Assembly: GCA_026545765.1 (NCBI GenBank)
Contig: CM048843.1
Span: 11,121,501-11,185,500 of the forward strand
DNA: 64,000 nt
Direction of reading: 5' to 3'
Source: Plantago major
Taxonomy: Eukaryota > Streptophyta > Magnoliopsida > Lamiales > Plantaginaceae
Shown: piece after piece, positions 10,829-21,464 of the stretch
How the letters are laid out: every line of letters starts with the position of its first letter
Numbering within the stretch: the stretch's first letter is position 1
Position numbers and translations under genes: made by a program
The notes under the pieces: generated by a model
The model's database searches: none
Told to the model about the DNA's origin: nothing
What the model saw: the letters and a program-made list of their open reading frames with translations, nothing else

Positions 10829-11527
10829 ATGAATACCGATCGTGGATGGATGTATTGTCGTACTCTCAATGGCAGAGTTCAATGGAGTTTTCTGAAAGGG
10901 GTTGAAGGTTTCATTGAATTTGCAATGTCAAATCCGTCTTGTGTAAAGGATGGGTTGATAAAGTGTCCTTGTGCAATGAAACAGTGCAGAAACAAGCAAT
11001 ACGTGACTCCTAAAGTGGTAGTCCAGCACTTGAGGAAAAATGGATTCCTTCCTGCGTATCAGGTATGGAATCATCATGGTGAGGAAGCAGCACCGTCCAA
11101 TACATATGACCAATACAGACAACGTGGAAGGAAGAGAAAAAATGAACAAGTCGGGGAACAATCCCAATCTGAAGGCGATGCTATTCGAGCTCGAGTCGAA
11201 CAAATGGTGTACGATGCTGCAGGGGCGGAGTTCAGGGACACAACCAACACTGAAACCGAGGTGGAGGTGGAGGAACCACCGAATCCCGAGGATCAGTTGT
11301 TCTTTGACTTGTTAGAATCATCAAGGAAGCCGGTTTACCCGGGGTGTAAGCTCACTGAGTTGTCTTTGTTATCTCGGCTAATGAGTTGTAAGGCTAATGG
11401 CCAGCAATCTGAAACGAGCTTCAATGAATGGGTTGACGTAATGTCGGACCTTTGTCCTGAAGAAAACCTAGTTCCCACCAACTTTTACCAAGCGAAGAAA
11501 AGGATGCGATTAAATTTTATGTGGTAA
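10829..11527 (+). pseudogene. CACTA transposase, N-terminal transposon-associated domain
   Basis: A 232-residue frame opening MNTDRGWMYCRTLNG. The first 85 residues match the transposase-associated domain of plant En/Spm elements: FLKGVEGFIEFAM, then CPCAMKQCRNKQYVTP, VVQHLRKNGFLPAYQVWNHH. The CPC...C spacing is the characteristic Cys cluster. It continues as an acidic linker (ETEVEVEEPPNPEDQLFFDLLE), and the end (FNEWVDVMSDLCPEENLVPTN) fits the start of the TNP2 domain. The frame ends at 11527, while the TNP2 homology goes on in a shifted frame. Confidence 0.85.
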
Positions 11528-11994
11528 CCATAGACTGTTGTCCGAAAATGTGCATGATATATTGGGAGGAGGATGCAGATCTAATAGAATGCAAGTTCTG
11601 TGGTAAGGAACGGTACAAGCGTTACAAGGAGGGGGCTGCAAAGAAACGACAAAAGAAAAATCTCTCACATAAGAAAATGTGGTACTTCCCTCTAGCACCT
11701 CGTTTGAAAAGATTGTATGCTTCAAGTGCTTCTGCGGATAAAATGCGGTGGCACAAGGAGCGAGTAATCTCAGATAATGCTGAAGGTGGTAGACAGGGAG
11801 GCTCGAAGATCGTGACAATGAAGTCTCGGATTCCCGAGACCCTCGAGGTGAGAGAGCAAGGTGTGGCTCTACCAAGCCCGGACACATCTTTGGAGGGCGA
11901 CCACGATTGTCCCTACCTCGTGTTCGATCCAAACAATCCCAACGTCACGTGGGACGGCTTGCCTGTGATTTTCCCTATTGGTCCTGCCAAGTAA
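11521..11994 (+). pseudogene. CACTA TNP2-like transposase fragment
   Basis: Continuation of the transposase in a second frame. CMIYWEEDADLIECKFCGKE is the TNP2-family CxxF/Y...D...CPxC block, and KKMWYFPLAPRLKRLYASSA followed by MRWHKE matches the K-YFPL-PRL-RL(Y/F)...MRWH signature of the family. After about residue 95 the text changes (EGDHDCPYLVFDPNN), suggesting an internal deletion joining TNP2 to the later transposase region. The catalytic core is missing. Confidence 0.82.
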
Positions 11995-12289
11995 GTATTA
12001 TACATTCTTCTTAAATATGTAAAACATAACTGATAATGATAGTTGACAAGTATAAATTGTTGTACTAAAGTAATGCATATTCGTTTCTTGTATCTTATAC
12101 ATTGACAATGACTTATGGCCTCGGAGGTGCACAACAAACTAGGTGACATCTTAGAGCAGGAGAGAAACCACCAAGGCGGGGTGGTGAGTGTTGGAGCCAC
12201 ATCTCGGGCATGAGGGCCGAGTACTTGATGAGTGAGGTAAGTTAAAATATGACATTCATTTGTTTGTAATTATAATTAATCGTTTTAAT

Positions 12290-12680
12290 ATGAGTGGTAT
12301 GTTAGCCCTTTGTATGTGAGTGGTATGTTAGCCACTTTATTTGGGTGATATGTTAGTCACCATTGTGTTAGTAAATTTTAGGACAATGTGAGTGGTATGT
12401 TAGCCCTTTGTATGTGAGTGGTATGTTAGCCACTTTATTTGGGTGATATGTTAGTCACCATTGTGTTAGTAAATTTTAGGACAATGTGAGTGGTATGTTA
12501 GCCTTTGTATGTGAGTGGTATGTTAGCCACTTTATTTGGGTGATATGTTAGTCACCATTGTGTTAGTAAATTTTAGGACAATGTGAGTGGCATGTTAGCT
12601 TGTATGTGAGTGGTATGTTAGCCACTATATGTGAGTGGTATGTTAGCCACTTTATTTGGGTGATATGTTAGTCACCATAT
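12290..12680 (+). repeat. Tandem repeat, unit about 98 bp, in the CACTA interior
   Basis: Three full units and a partial fourth of TGAGTGGTATGTTAGCC..., GCCACTTTATTTGGGTGATA, TGTTAGTCACCATTGTG..., TTTTAGGACAATG. Each unit itself contains two or three copies of the 16-mer GTGAGTGGTATGTTAG. Near identity between units points to recent expansion. Confidence 0.9.
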
Positions 12681-12699
12681 CATTATGTTGTTAGGACAT

Positions 12700-13640
12700 G
12701 TATTGACTTTGGATGTTGTATGAAATTGGGAATGTAGAAGGAGTACTTCATTCCCAAAGAGTTGATCCACAGATCTGGCGTTTAGGTATGGGATCCAAAC
12801 TGAGGATATGGTCTGCATGGAAGGCCATTCGGGATCGGTGGCCAATCCCTCCACAGTTGATGCTGAGTGGGGCCTTTGGGATGCCTACTTGCATGACCGA
12901 TGTCCAGACGTTGCTTGGACCAACAGTGTAACGGGCATCCCGATCGTCTGGCAGAAGGGCGTTCACCACCTTGGGAGGCGATCTCATCGATTATTATCAA
13001 TCGGTGCGTATATGTATTTTGCAATCTAGCATTACGTGTATGTATGAAGTCTCTGCTCTATTACTTGTAGATGATAAATTGTTGACTAGATCTGGTTTGA
13101 TTCGGTGGCACGGGAGGTGACATCCAAGTATGCCATCTTCAAGAAGGCCAAGCGTATAGGCGGTATGGACCATCACGGGCCTCGTCTATTGCGGTATGTT
13201 TATGTTGCTTAAAGTTCATATTTGTACACTATTACAAGTTACTTTTTAAAACAAAGAATCGATCATTATATCATATATTTACGCTATTTCAGTCGAGGTT
13301 GATGCTCGGTGGCGAGGCAGAGGACGAGACGGGTGATGTGTTGTCAATGAACAAGTTGACAACATCTTCCTAGAGGTCAACAAACCGACAAGAAAGGACG
13401 AATATATGGACTCGAGCCTCGGTTTGCATCTGGCTAGTCCGCGTGCTCCTCATCATCATCCCAGTGATCCAGACGTCCGGTTTACACAGGACTGTGTCTG
13501 GAAATGGTGCAACAAGGTCCGGAACATGTTGCTCGGCTAACTCAAGAGATGGAGCAACAAAGAGACGAGATGGAGCGCCATGACGAAGAGAACGAACGAG
13601 CGCCTTGATTCTGAATGGAGCGATTCATGTCCCGATTCGC
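12700..13640 (+). pseudogene. CACTA second-gene remnant, plant En/Spm transposase (PF03004-like)
   Basis: Broken reading with pieces typical of the plant Ptta/En/Spm family. WLDLFG-like text leads into EVTSKYAIFKKAKRIGGMDHHGP near 13095-13180. Near 13365-13440 is EVNKPTRKDEYMDSSLGLHL, and a charged coiled-coil with LTQEMEQQRDEMERHDEENE follows near 13540-13600. Several frame changes and short introns or indels separate the pieces. The family accompanies TNP2-type transposases in plant CACTA elements and is thought to bind the subterminal repeats. Confidence 0.6.
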
Positions 13641-13929
13641 CATCACCCACCCCACCCCGTCGATAGCTAGTTATGTATATGTATGTTGATTTTTTCATAT
13701 TTACACTTGTTTGGATAATTTCTCCATTCGAATATTACTTTTTATTCATTGAAACATTTTCCGTATTATTGATTTATTATCGAACATTATATTGATTAAA
13801 TAAGTGAACTACGAAAATAGGGATTAATATGAAATAAATAGTGACTGAAGTAGTGGCGGAATTCACAAGGTGTGAATTAGGAATTCAAGTGACGGAATTT
13901 CAAATTCATCACTAGTCCATAAAATATTT

Positions 13930-14158
13930 AGCGACGGATAGGATCTATCCGTCGCTAAATATCTTGACGGATAGATTCTATCCGTCGCTAAATTTCGAAT
14001 TAAAAAAAATAATTGGTCAATCCGTCGTCAATCTGTCGCGAATGGACGACGGATTGTTATCCGTCGCCATAGCTCGAGGGGCGGATTTTCTATCCGTCGC
14101 CCGATCCGTCGCTGAGGCGGCGGATCTATCCGTCGCTCTGAGCCAGATTTTTGTAGTG
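13930..14158. repeat. CACTA right subterminal repeats and right terminus
   Basis: Copies of GCGACGGATAG and CTATCCGTCGCTAAAT in both orientations, ending with GCCAGATTTTTGTAGTG. The last 11 bases are the CACTACAAAAA terminus read from the other strand; ACTTAATAC of the LTR follows directly. Confidence 0.88.
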
Positions 14159-14437
14159 ACTTAATACACTTGTTCGGTGGATGGCGATGCGCTCTTCTTG
14201 ACCAAGTAATTGATGTCCGCTCGGAGAATGAGCTTGGAAAGGGTATCGATAGTTCAACTTTTTCACGAATAACAATCTCTTGTTAAGGTTCAGGACAACT
14301 TAGAACTACTAGTGATTCTTCGAGCAACAGAAAGCTTTCAGAAAGGGTAGTAGAGTGCTTGAGAGAATACTTTGCTTGATGGTAAGTTTGCAAGATAGAG
14401 CGTTCTAAGGTGTGTTTTTCTCAAAGATCTAAGTGTG

Positions 14438-14446
14438 ATATATATA
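14438..14446 (-). promoter_or_regulatory. LTR TATA box (3' LTR of element I)
   Basis: ATATATATA sits in the U3-like part of the LTR on the reverse strand, at the same place as in the other LTRs (about 28289-28297, 53917-53923 and, in the forward solo LTR, 31094-31100). Confidence 0.55.
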
Positions 14447-15022
14447 GATGAATTTGAGAGTTGTTGGAATGATATCCGTTAGACACAATTCAAATTCAGT
14501 CCATACTTATCTTGAAATGAGTACTCAGAAGTCCTTGTCTCATGTCTCAGAGAGGACTGTGCTTCAGCGGCTTTTCTGCCGATGCAATTAATGCACTTGT
14601 ACTATTTCTTGTCCTGTAGTCTTCAACGGATACATGAGCCTTTCTGATGGCTTGCATGCTCCATACTCATGATGTCATATGTCCAGAATCATATTTCAAA
14701 AGTAAGTAAATACACTTAAGAAAGGATTAAGGACATAGTCTTTCTGAGTTAGACTAAACCTTGATATCTTCATAAATCTTGTGCAATCTTCAGTCTTCTA
14801 ATCTTCAGAAAAGCTCCATTGCTAGGATTGATCTTCATGGTCTTCTGGAAATAAAAATTACACTCAGAGACCTATAATCCTAATACAAGATTTACTAGAC
14901 TAATCATACTCAGTGATTTCCTCTTTTACAATGTTCAAGTGAACCAAGAGTACTTAATCACCTTTCTGGCTAAGATAAGAACATGTGATGAGTGATCAAA
15001 ATACTAACAGATATTCCTAACA

Positions 15023-15037
15023 AATTTCCCCCTTTTT
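15023..15037 (-). other. Polypurine tract of element I
   Basis: On the reverse strand AAAAAGGGGGAAATT lies directly against the 3' LTR. This is where plus-strand DNA synthesis starts in LTR retrotransposons. Element II has the same motif at 54631-54645. Confidence 0.9.
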
Positions 15038-15455
15038 GATCAGTCATCCATGACTATCTTTCAAGTCCTATTACAAATTTGTAATCCTGGAAGAGAAAAC
15101 AATCCACCACTTAATCATTTTGAATGCTATTCAATTTTAGTTGAATTAAGTGCAGAAAGTAAACATCAACCAAATCACAAGAAGTGATCTTTGCTGATAA
15201 GTTGTCATCTATTAGAATGTATCTGAGAGTATGATCTTCAGATAAGTACAGTTTACAGAGTAAGATGCAACTTTTACAGATAGAGAAATTCAGAAACAAT
15301 CAGCAAGATTACAAAAAGGTAACAAAACATACTAAGTAAATTAGAACAAAGGAGAATCCAAGCTCCAAGAGAGTAGTCTAATGTTACTAGTCTTCAAGTC
15401 TTCAGAAATACAACTTGGGTTCAGATCCCTCAAGTTCTTCAAAGATCCTTTCCGT

Positions 15456-16010
15456 TCATGACATAATCATCCACTTTTCTGCATTCTTGGACATAGTCAT
15501 AAAGAATCCTTCTGACAGAGAGCTCTGTCTTTCTGGATAAGTCACATATTTCATGGTAACTCTTGCCAAGCTTGTGATTCTTCCGCATAAAATGTTTACC
15601 CAGACCCAGGCATGGTCTACTTGCAGCTGAGATAGGTTGAAATACTTGTATATTTCTTCCAGATAGTGTATATCATCTAGGTATTCATCCAATGACATAT
15701 AGAATGACTCATAGGTTGAAACACCTAGTTTGTTCTTCCTGCTGTAGCTACCATCCAGTTTTCTTACCTTGTGTACATCATCAGGCTTTGGGTAAGGACA
15801 GGCAAAAGACAGATCCATCTTTCTGGCTTCATTCATCTTTTCTACTTCAAAGTTTGGCCAGGCATGAAGGTGCTCAGGTTTTAGCAATTCTGGCTTGCCT
15901 TCTCTCCATTTCAGGATCTGGTTGAGGATGGGAGTTGGAAACTTATCATTGACAATTAGATGTTGTAGTTCCAGAATCCAATACCCTCTCTTGTTCAGAA
16001 TGCACCTATA
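15456..16010 (-). pseudogene. ORF3 (element I), C-terminal conserved part
   Basis: Open from about 16010, with CILNKRGYWILELQHLIVND, then LKPEHLHAWPNFEVEKMN and DLSFACPYPKPDDVHKVRKL, to a stop at 15456. It is rich in Trp, Tyr and His and looks globular. Element II has the counterpart at 55003-55560 (NGYWITELKHLLVN), but broken into several frames. Its link to the upstream coiled-coil part may be another short intron, since a GTAGGAAG donor-like site lies at about 16132. Family not recognised. Confidence 0.55.
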
Positions 16011-16132
16011 TGAAGACTCTTCATTACTAGTCTTTCTTGATGAGTTTCTCTGTTTACTCTGCTAAACTGGAAATCCCTTCTTGCTTTTCTGTTAGGTGGC
16101 CTTCTGTCAGGAAATCCTCTAACCCTTTCTTC

Positions 16133-17795
16133 CTACCTTGGGGTTGTGCTGGTGGATGTTCCTTGTATTGACTTGGGATTTCCAGAAGGAGTTCTGGCTG
16201 CCAAAGGCCTTGCTGCCAGAGGAGGTTGTGAAGTAGTTGCTTGTCTCCTTTTCTTGTGAAGTGGATGTTCATCCATCGATTCATCCTCATCATCATTGAA
16301 GTCCAAAATTGGAGACTTGCAGCTTTCTTGGCCTCTTGCTTCTCCTTCTTCCTTTTCTTCTTCTTCAGAAGTCTTCTTCTCTTCTGAGATTCTAAGGGAC
16401 TTGGATCCCCTAGTTACCATACTCCTCATTTTACGGATGGTTGATCCGAACAACTTCTTGATGGTGTCTCCAGTGGTGTCCTTAATGACAAGTTGTCTTG
16501 AGGAGGGAGGATTTGATTGTTTTCTTTTTCTTCCTCTGCCTTTCTGAGGCATCTCTTCTTCCCCCTTAGTCATGAATGATTGAATCATGATAGCATAAGC
16601 TTCAAAGAGTGATTCAAAGTTTTTCTGGAGATTGTTGTGCACCCTGACTAATTCTTGAAGTTCCTTCTCCAGTTCTTTGTTCTGCCTAACCAGTTCCTGC
16701 TCCTTTCTGTTGAGCTCTTCAAGCGGCCTTAGGATGGCGTTGCCTTGCAGGACAGCATGGCTGACTTCATTCAATGCTGCATAAGCATTGTTACAATCCT
16801 CATCCCTGACCAACCCTAGGTCTTTCTGAGAGAGAGCTATGCTGGTTGCTCTGTTGAAAGCGTGACAGTAATGGCTTCATCTCTTCTGGGACGGATTTTA
16901 GCACTTCTGTGTCTTGGGCAACTAGTATCTCTCTGAGTTCCAAAAAGACACTATTCCTTGCACGGTGCTCTTCACTTCTTGAACTACCTGGTGCAGAGAA
17001 GATATGAGGAGCAAGTAGGGCTCTCTTTTGCTGAGTGATAAGTCTCTCATCTTCTTCTGCAGTAATCAAGTTGCGATCTTTTTCAGCATCACTCTCATAA
17101 TCCTTCTCTCGGATTGTTTGCAAGCTGGCTAACATCTTTTGTTTGCCTTGGAGTATGCTGGCCTTCTGAGAGGATGTAGAAGGTCTTTCTGATGCAGCCT
17201 CAGCATCATGCTCTTCATCATCATTGTCATCCATGGCATCTATCTCAGCAGCTGTGACAACAATGGCATTCTTCAGATTTCTTTGCTCATCTAGGAGTGC
17301 CAATTCCTTGGCATTAGCTTCTTTGAGATTCTTGAGTTTGGCCTCCTTTTCATCAACAAGAGCTTGACACTCAATGCTGATTCTGTTTTCTTCTTCCAAC
17401 ACCTTTCTGAGTTGTTCAATCGTGAACTCAGCGGCTGAAATTTCTTCTATGGCATCATTGTACTCAGCCTGTTGGATATCTTGATGAGACTTGGGAGGTG
17501 ATGATGATGGGGCTTTCTGAGCGTTTGAAGGAGTAGAATTTTCTCCACTTTCTTTGCTAGCTTTCTGAATCCCGCCTTGTCCAGGTTGGGGATCATCATT
17601 CTGATCATCATCATCATCACTCTTGTTCTTTGATTCTTGGTTTGGATGCTCAGAGGGAGGTTCTTGATAATCATTTTCGTCCATCTCCTCGTCATCTTCT
17701 GAAACCAGGTTGATCACATTTGGGAATGTAATCATCCTCCCATTAACTTCTTCTTGTTCAGCAGGATAAGTAGTGAGCTTGCTGGGTTTGAGCAT
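16133..17795 (-). pseudogene. ORF3 (element I), acidic coiled-coil region
   Basis: Two frames, 17795-16800 and 16813-16133, overlap by 14 bases and are best read as one region with a single shift. The first has a strongly acidic stretch (VSEDDEEMDENDYQEPP), Ser/Pro-rich text and a long heptad-like helix (EFTIEQLRKVLEEENRI...). The second has another coiled coil (ELNRKEQELVRQNKELEKEL) and basic nuclear-localisation-like clusters (KGRGRKRKQ, HKKRRQ). Element II keeps the same order at 57027-55581. Low complexity makes family assignment impossible. Confidence 0.65.
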
Positions 17796-18074
17796 CCGCA
17801 GTCTTGAAATCTGCTATAAGTCTTTGTGCTACTTCATGAATGAAGTCTTCATGCATCAGAGTGGCAAATGAGTAGGACTCTGTTGGGAACAATGCATGGA
17901 TATAATCTTCCAGATTGAAAGCGATTGCTCTCTTTTATGGGACGTCGATTACTCTGGCTAATTCAGAAAGGTCAGCCTTTCTGAGTTTCTGCCATTGTCT
18001 GAAGCACTTGAGATGTTTCTTTAAAGTGTGCTTCTGGAAAGCCTTGAGTAAATCAACTGGCACTAGACTTTGAG

Positions 18075-18961
18075 CCTGAAAGAAAGGGATCAAGTTAGTT
18101 TTGTTCAAACCACTTGAGTTAGTATTTGTGTGCAAAAGTAAGCTTTCTGAGCATACCTGTGTAGAAACACTAGGCTCATTATCCTGTACTTCTTCTTGCT
18201 TGGTCTCAGAGACCACAGATACCTTGTTGTGAGGAGAAGTCTGATCCTCATCAACTTTTCTTTCTGCTTGAACCTAAGAATTAAAATCAATTATGGTTTC
18301 AGAAACTTGTTTATCAGAGAAAGATAGGTAGAAATATGCTTTTTGAGGCTTCACTTACTTCCAAGTGAGGAAGCTCAGTAGCATGTTCCTCAGAAACCTT
18401 GGGGGTTTCTGGCACCTTTTCTGCAAATACTGCTTGTTCAGCAGTTTTAGTTTCCTTTGGACGAGATAACACAACTGTTTCTCCATCCAATTGTTCTTCT
18501 GACTGAGCCTGTAAGAACAAACATAAAAGATTTAGTAGTGGGTTTTCCAGAGCATTCTTGAAGGATTCTATTACTGATTACTTACCTTCTCAGCAGAAGG
18601 CTTAGTAAATGCTTCCTCAGAAAGCTTTTCAGCTTCTGGAATCTCTTGGTTTTGGGGTGTTAGTTCTACCACCACTACTTCCTCAGTTGGAGCCTAAATA
18701 AGAGACAAAAAGAATTTAGAACACAAGATATGAATATTTCAAGCAAGTTATTTCTTATTCAGAGATAACTTAACTACCTGTAGGACAGGCTCTTCTTGTT
18801 GTTCTGAGGTTGGAGGAACCTCTTTTTCATTCAGAGGGGTGGACAAATTAACTTCCTCCTGAAAGATTGCCTTTAAATTAGCCTGTAACAAACAAAGCTT
18901 ATGAATAACTGGTTAACATATACCTATGTTCACAAGTTAAATACAAACCATCTTTGTTACC
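18075..18961 (-). other. ORF3 (element I): run of small phase-0 exons
   Basis: Reverse-strand exons inferred from GT-AG sites and open phase-0 reading: one ending at 18961, then 18882-18778 (35 codons), 18693-18586 (36), 18508-18359 (50), 18273-18157 (39) and one starting at 18075. The five introns are 78, 84, 77, 85 and 81 bp. Exons start with GCT or GTT (A/V, often AQ/VQ) and most end in CAG or AAG. Donors are GTAACA, GTAGTT, GTAAGT, GTAAGT and GTATGC. Encoded text is acidic and Pro/Glu-rich (VPETPKVSEEHATELPHLE). Three borders are conserved in element II at 58208-57776. Confidence 0.75.
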
Positions 18962-19346
18962 TGAATAGAGTCGGGCTGATCATTGATCTCTTGGACTTGA
19001 GGTGATTCCACAGTCTCTCTGTGCTCATTGTTGTTCTCCTCTGTAGTATCATTCTGAGTCTCCATCTCAGTTTGATCCCTTTCTGAGAGTTGAGCTTTCT
19101 CAAAAGGTTAAGGAACCTGTGTCAAAACAGGATTTTCTTCAGCAACATTAAGTGCTGGCATTGTGAATGTGGAAGCAATGTCGATTCTATCTTCCTCACC
19201 AGCCTTCTTCTTCTTTGGGCGTAGGGGCTCTTGTCTCTCAAGAGCCGAGCTTGATGCTCCTCCATGGGTCTCATACTTGAATCTTTTGAGTACTTTTGCA
19301 AGTACTTCATCATCCTCGTAATCACTATTACGTTGGTGCGAACCAT

Positions 19347-20532
19347 CTATGATATTTCTATCATCTCCGGAGAGTTACGGAGCGATGCGTTCAGGATTCT
19401 TGGAGCATTCTGGAGTTGCCTTTCTGGGCGTCCAACATCTTCTGAGACCTTGTCTCCAGAAGGTTGTGCCTCTTGTATGCTTAGGGACTTGGAGGCTCCT
19501 TTGCTTTGAGTCCTCTTTCTCTTGGCAACTGGAGGTTTAGCTTGAGCTTGCTCAGAGATCTCCTCACCTTCATGCGCTTTCTTCTTCTTTCGAAAAGTGC
19601 GTTCTCGTGACAAGTTTCTCCTTTTCTTCAAAGGCGTGTCAAAAGGGAGTTGGTGGTGGGATTTCTTGTTCTCTCGAGTGATTCCCATTGTTTCCAGAAT
19701 GTAACAGATTCTGAGACCAAAGTGCATATTGGCCTTTGGCTCAACAAGGCCATTGATGATTTTGGGCTCAAATTCCTCAATATGTCCAAGGAATTTGTTG
19801 AAGGTGTACTTCCCCCAATTGAAGTGGGTTTCCTGCCCTTCATGCTTCTTGTTCAGAAGATGCATCATCATCCATCTCTCCATGCTTATCTGGTCTACTC
19901 CACCTTTGTTGCCATCAAAGCAACGGACCAGAATAAGAGCTAAAGTACTCAATGTTTACGAGATGACTAGTTCTGATGGCTTTCAGAACAAAGTCTCCTG
20001 GGCAACCCTTTGCATTTTCTAACTGGATTGCTTCAAATAGCTCTTTGACGCCTTGAATCATGGAAGCGTCCTTGATGTTGATGTCTTCAATTGTTCCTCG
20101 ATTTTTCAATCGGAAAATCTTGCAGAAAGTCTTGCAGTCTAGAACAATTTCTTGTCCTTGGACTTCAGTCTGCATGTATTTCTCTTCTTCATCATTCACA
20201 ACCTTTGTGAAGATTTTGGAGTTGTTATAGAACTCCAGTACATCCAGTGTGGATAGTCCACTGGGTGCAGCAGATAGAAGCTTATAGATATGGGAATTCT
20301 TCATCATCCCCAATATCAGTTTCCTTTCTGGTTTGGAAGAAATGACTGCAGGTACATACCTCTTCACCAGAAAAGCTCCCCAATTCATTTTGTGGTTAGG
20401 GTTCCTGTCCGATGGGGTGAATTTTCCCAGAAGGCGTTTATTCAACACCTTAAGTTCCTTTCCTCCTTGCTTTTCAGCAGGAGCAGATGATTCGGCCTTA
20501 GGGTTCTTGGTGGTCATCTTCTTGGGTGCCAT
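19347..20532 (-). pseudogene. ORF3 (element I), N-terminal globular half
   Basis: Starts MAPKKMTTKNPKAESSAPAE at 20532. A basic, low-complexity leader of about 35 residues is followed by a globular part with FTPSDRNPNHKMNWGAFLVK, VPAVISSKPERKLILGMMKN, LDVLEFYNNSKIF and FCKIFRLKNRGT. The frame shifts by one base near 19940; LALILVRCFDGNKGGVDQIS continues it, and homologous text in element II (LAYILHGCFDGLQGGLDRIS) supports the join. The end carries basic clusters (LKKRRNLSRERTFRKKKK) and MITF-like acidic text. The VLEFY...F pattern is the reason for suspecting the plant transposon protein domain PF20167. Confidence 0.65.
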
Positions 20533-20731
20533 CTCTTATATAGAGTTTTGAGTGAGTGTTTTTCAGATAAATTTTGCACAATTAATCGAGATTAGTCTAT
20601 CTTTTCAGAAGACTAAGCACAAAAAGTTGAGTTTGCAGAGGGGGTTTTGCATAAATCTTGAGAGATTTTGCTGTTTTGATGCAAGTTTGAAATTTCGAAA
20701 TTGGTAAAAGTGTTTGTCTTCTGCCCAAATC

Positions 20732-20743
20732 CTATATATATAG
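20732..20743 (-). promoter_or_regulatory. Candidate internal promoter of ORF3, element I
   Basis: CTATATATATAG within AATCCTATATATATAGC, about 200 bp upstream of the ORF3 ATG at 20532. The same 17-base block stands at 60656-60672 before ORF3 of element II, also about 196 bp from its ATG, while sequences around it differ. A second TATATAAGAG lies directly before both ATGs. Confidence 0.6.
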
Positions 20744-21464
20744 CAGACAAAATGTACATAGATACAACATACATACAACTGAACATGAATGCGTGTCTTT
20801 GTATCTGCATAGGCGTGGTACGTCCTTTGTACTTCATTAAATGCGTAGTGGGCCATGTCTGCATTTCTCAACAGACATTAGTTGCTTTGTTTTAATCTCA
20901 ACCGTTGAGATCAAACGTTTATTCATCAAGGGCTTATATTGAATATCTTGTAATGATATCAATCAACAAATGGTATTGTGCCGACTTGATGGATTTTTAA
21001 CAAGTTACATCCATTATGTCACTTAGTAAAGAGTAAGAACACTCAATCGTTTGAACTTATCATTCTGAGTGTCAAGTCCTTATCTTTATATTGTTTATCA
21101 TAAAAATGGCAAAAATACGAGACATTGGACATGTTTGACTTTCAGAACTTATACTTTTCGGGCTTTGTGTGTCTTTTCTCTTTATGACTAAATAGCTTTC
21201 TGAATTCAAGTGTCAGAAGCTTCAGTTGTTTGAATGTATTTGAACCACTCTTAGTAAGTAAGTTCTAGTCTTATTTACTTATTGAGTGTGTACCAACCTT
21301 TGCCTTTCTGGATACCCGTTCCAGAAATGTTTTGCCTTTCTGAGTGTTGCTACTCAGAAACCTTTGCATCACTTCTTATCAACTTGGCTTTCTGAGAACA
21401 TGTTCTCAGAGGCCTTCTTCCTTTCTACCTCACTTACTCAGACTTTAGAGATTCAGGACATTTT

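Larger units (their letters stand above)
8965..14158 (+). mobile_element. CACTA (En/Spm) transposon, left end lost
   Basis: A 5.2-kb insertion in the 3' LTR, delimited exactly by comparison with the empty sister LTR at about 28005-28013. The right end TTTTTGTAGTG is the reverse complement of a CACTACAAAAA terminus. Subterminal regions carry many copies of GCGACGGATA and TATCCGTCGC (9040-9330 and 13930-14130). The interior has decayed transposase-like coding parts (10829-13640). The left edge starts CGGCACCGTCGG instead of CACTA, so the left terminus has been lost or rearranged. Transposition duplicates 3 bp in this superfamily; only one ACT survives per side, with no net duplication. Confidence 0.88.
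8405..15022 (-). repeat. 3' LTR of element I, interrupted by a CACTA
   Basis: Begins TGTTGGTCC at 8405 and ends TCCTAACA at 15022. It is colinear with the LTR at 27466-28873 except for the CACTA at 8965-14158; without it the LTR is about 1424 bp. It has a hairpin CAGAAACC/GGTTTCT at about 8490-8510 and two tandem AAGTACTTCC-containing units near 8765-8880. The reverse-strand TATA (ATATATATA) lies at about 14438-14446. The sister LTR lacks about 15 bp present here near 8745. Confidence 0.9.
15456..20532 (-). pseudogene. ORF3 of element I: intron-bearing accessory gene
   Basis: A roughly 5-kb gene in the same orientation as gag-pol, between pol and the 3' LTR. It has an ATG at 20532 (MAPKKMTTKNPK...), a globular N-terminal half (to about 19350), a run of small exons (18961-18075), acidic coiled-coil parts (17795-16133) and a globular C-terminal part (about 16010-15456). 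Its own TATA box stands at 20732-20743. Splice sites of the small exons follow GT-AG and keep phase 0. A one-base shift near 19940, a nonsense codon near 17937 and a shift near 16805 break the present copy, or are sequence errors. The N-terminal half resembles the putative plant transposon protein domain (PF20167) seen next to Sirevirus-type elements; I cannot verify this. Function unknown. Confidence 0.7.

Noticed and set aside
8965..14158. Possible CRISPR-like spaced repeats (GCGACGGATA clusters)
   Set aside because: Repeats are in both orientations with irregular spacing, at the ends of an element with a CACTA tip; they are transposon subterminal repeats in a plant genome.
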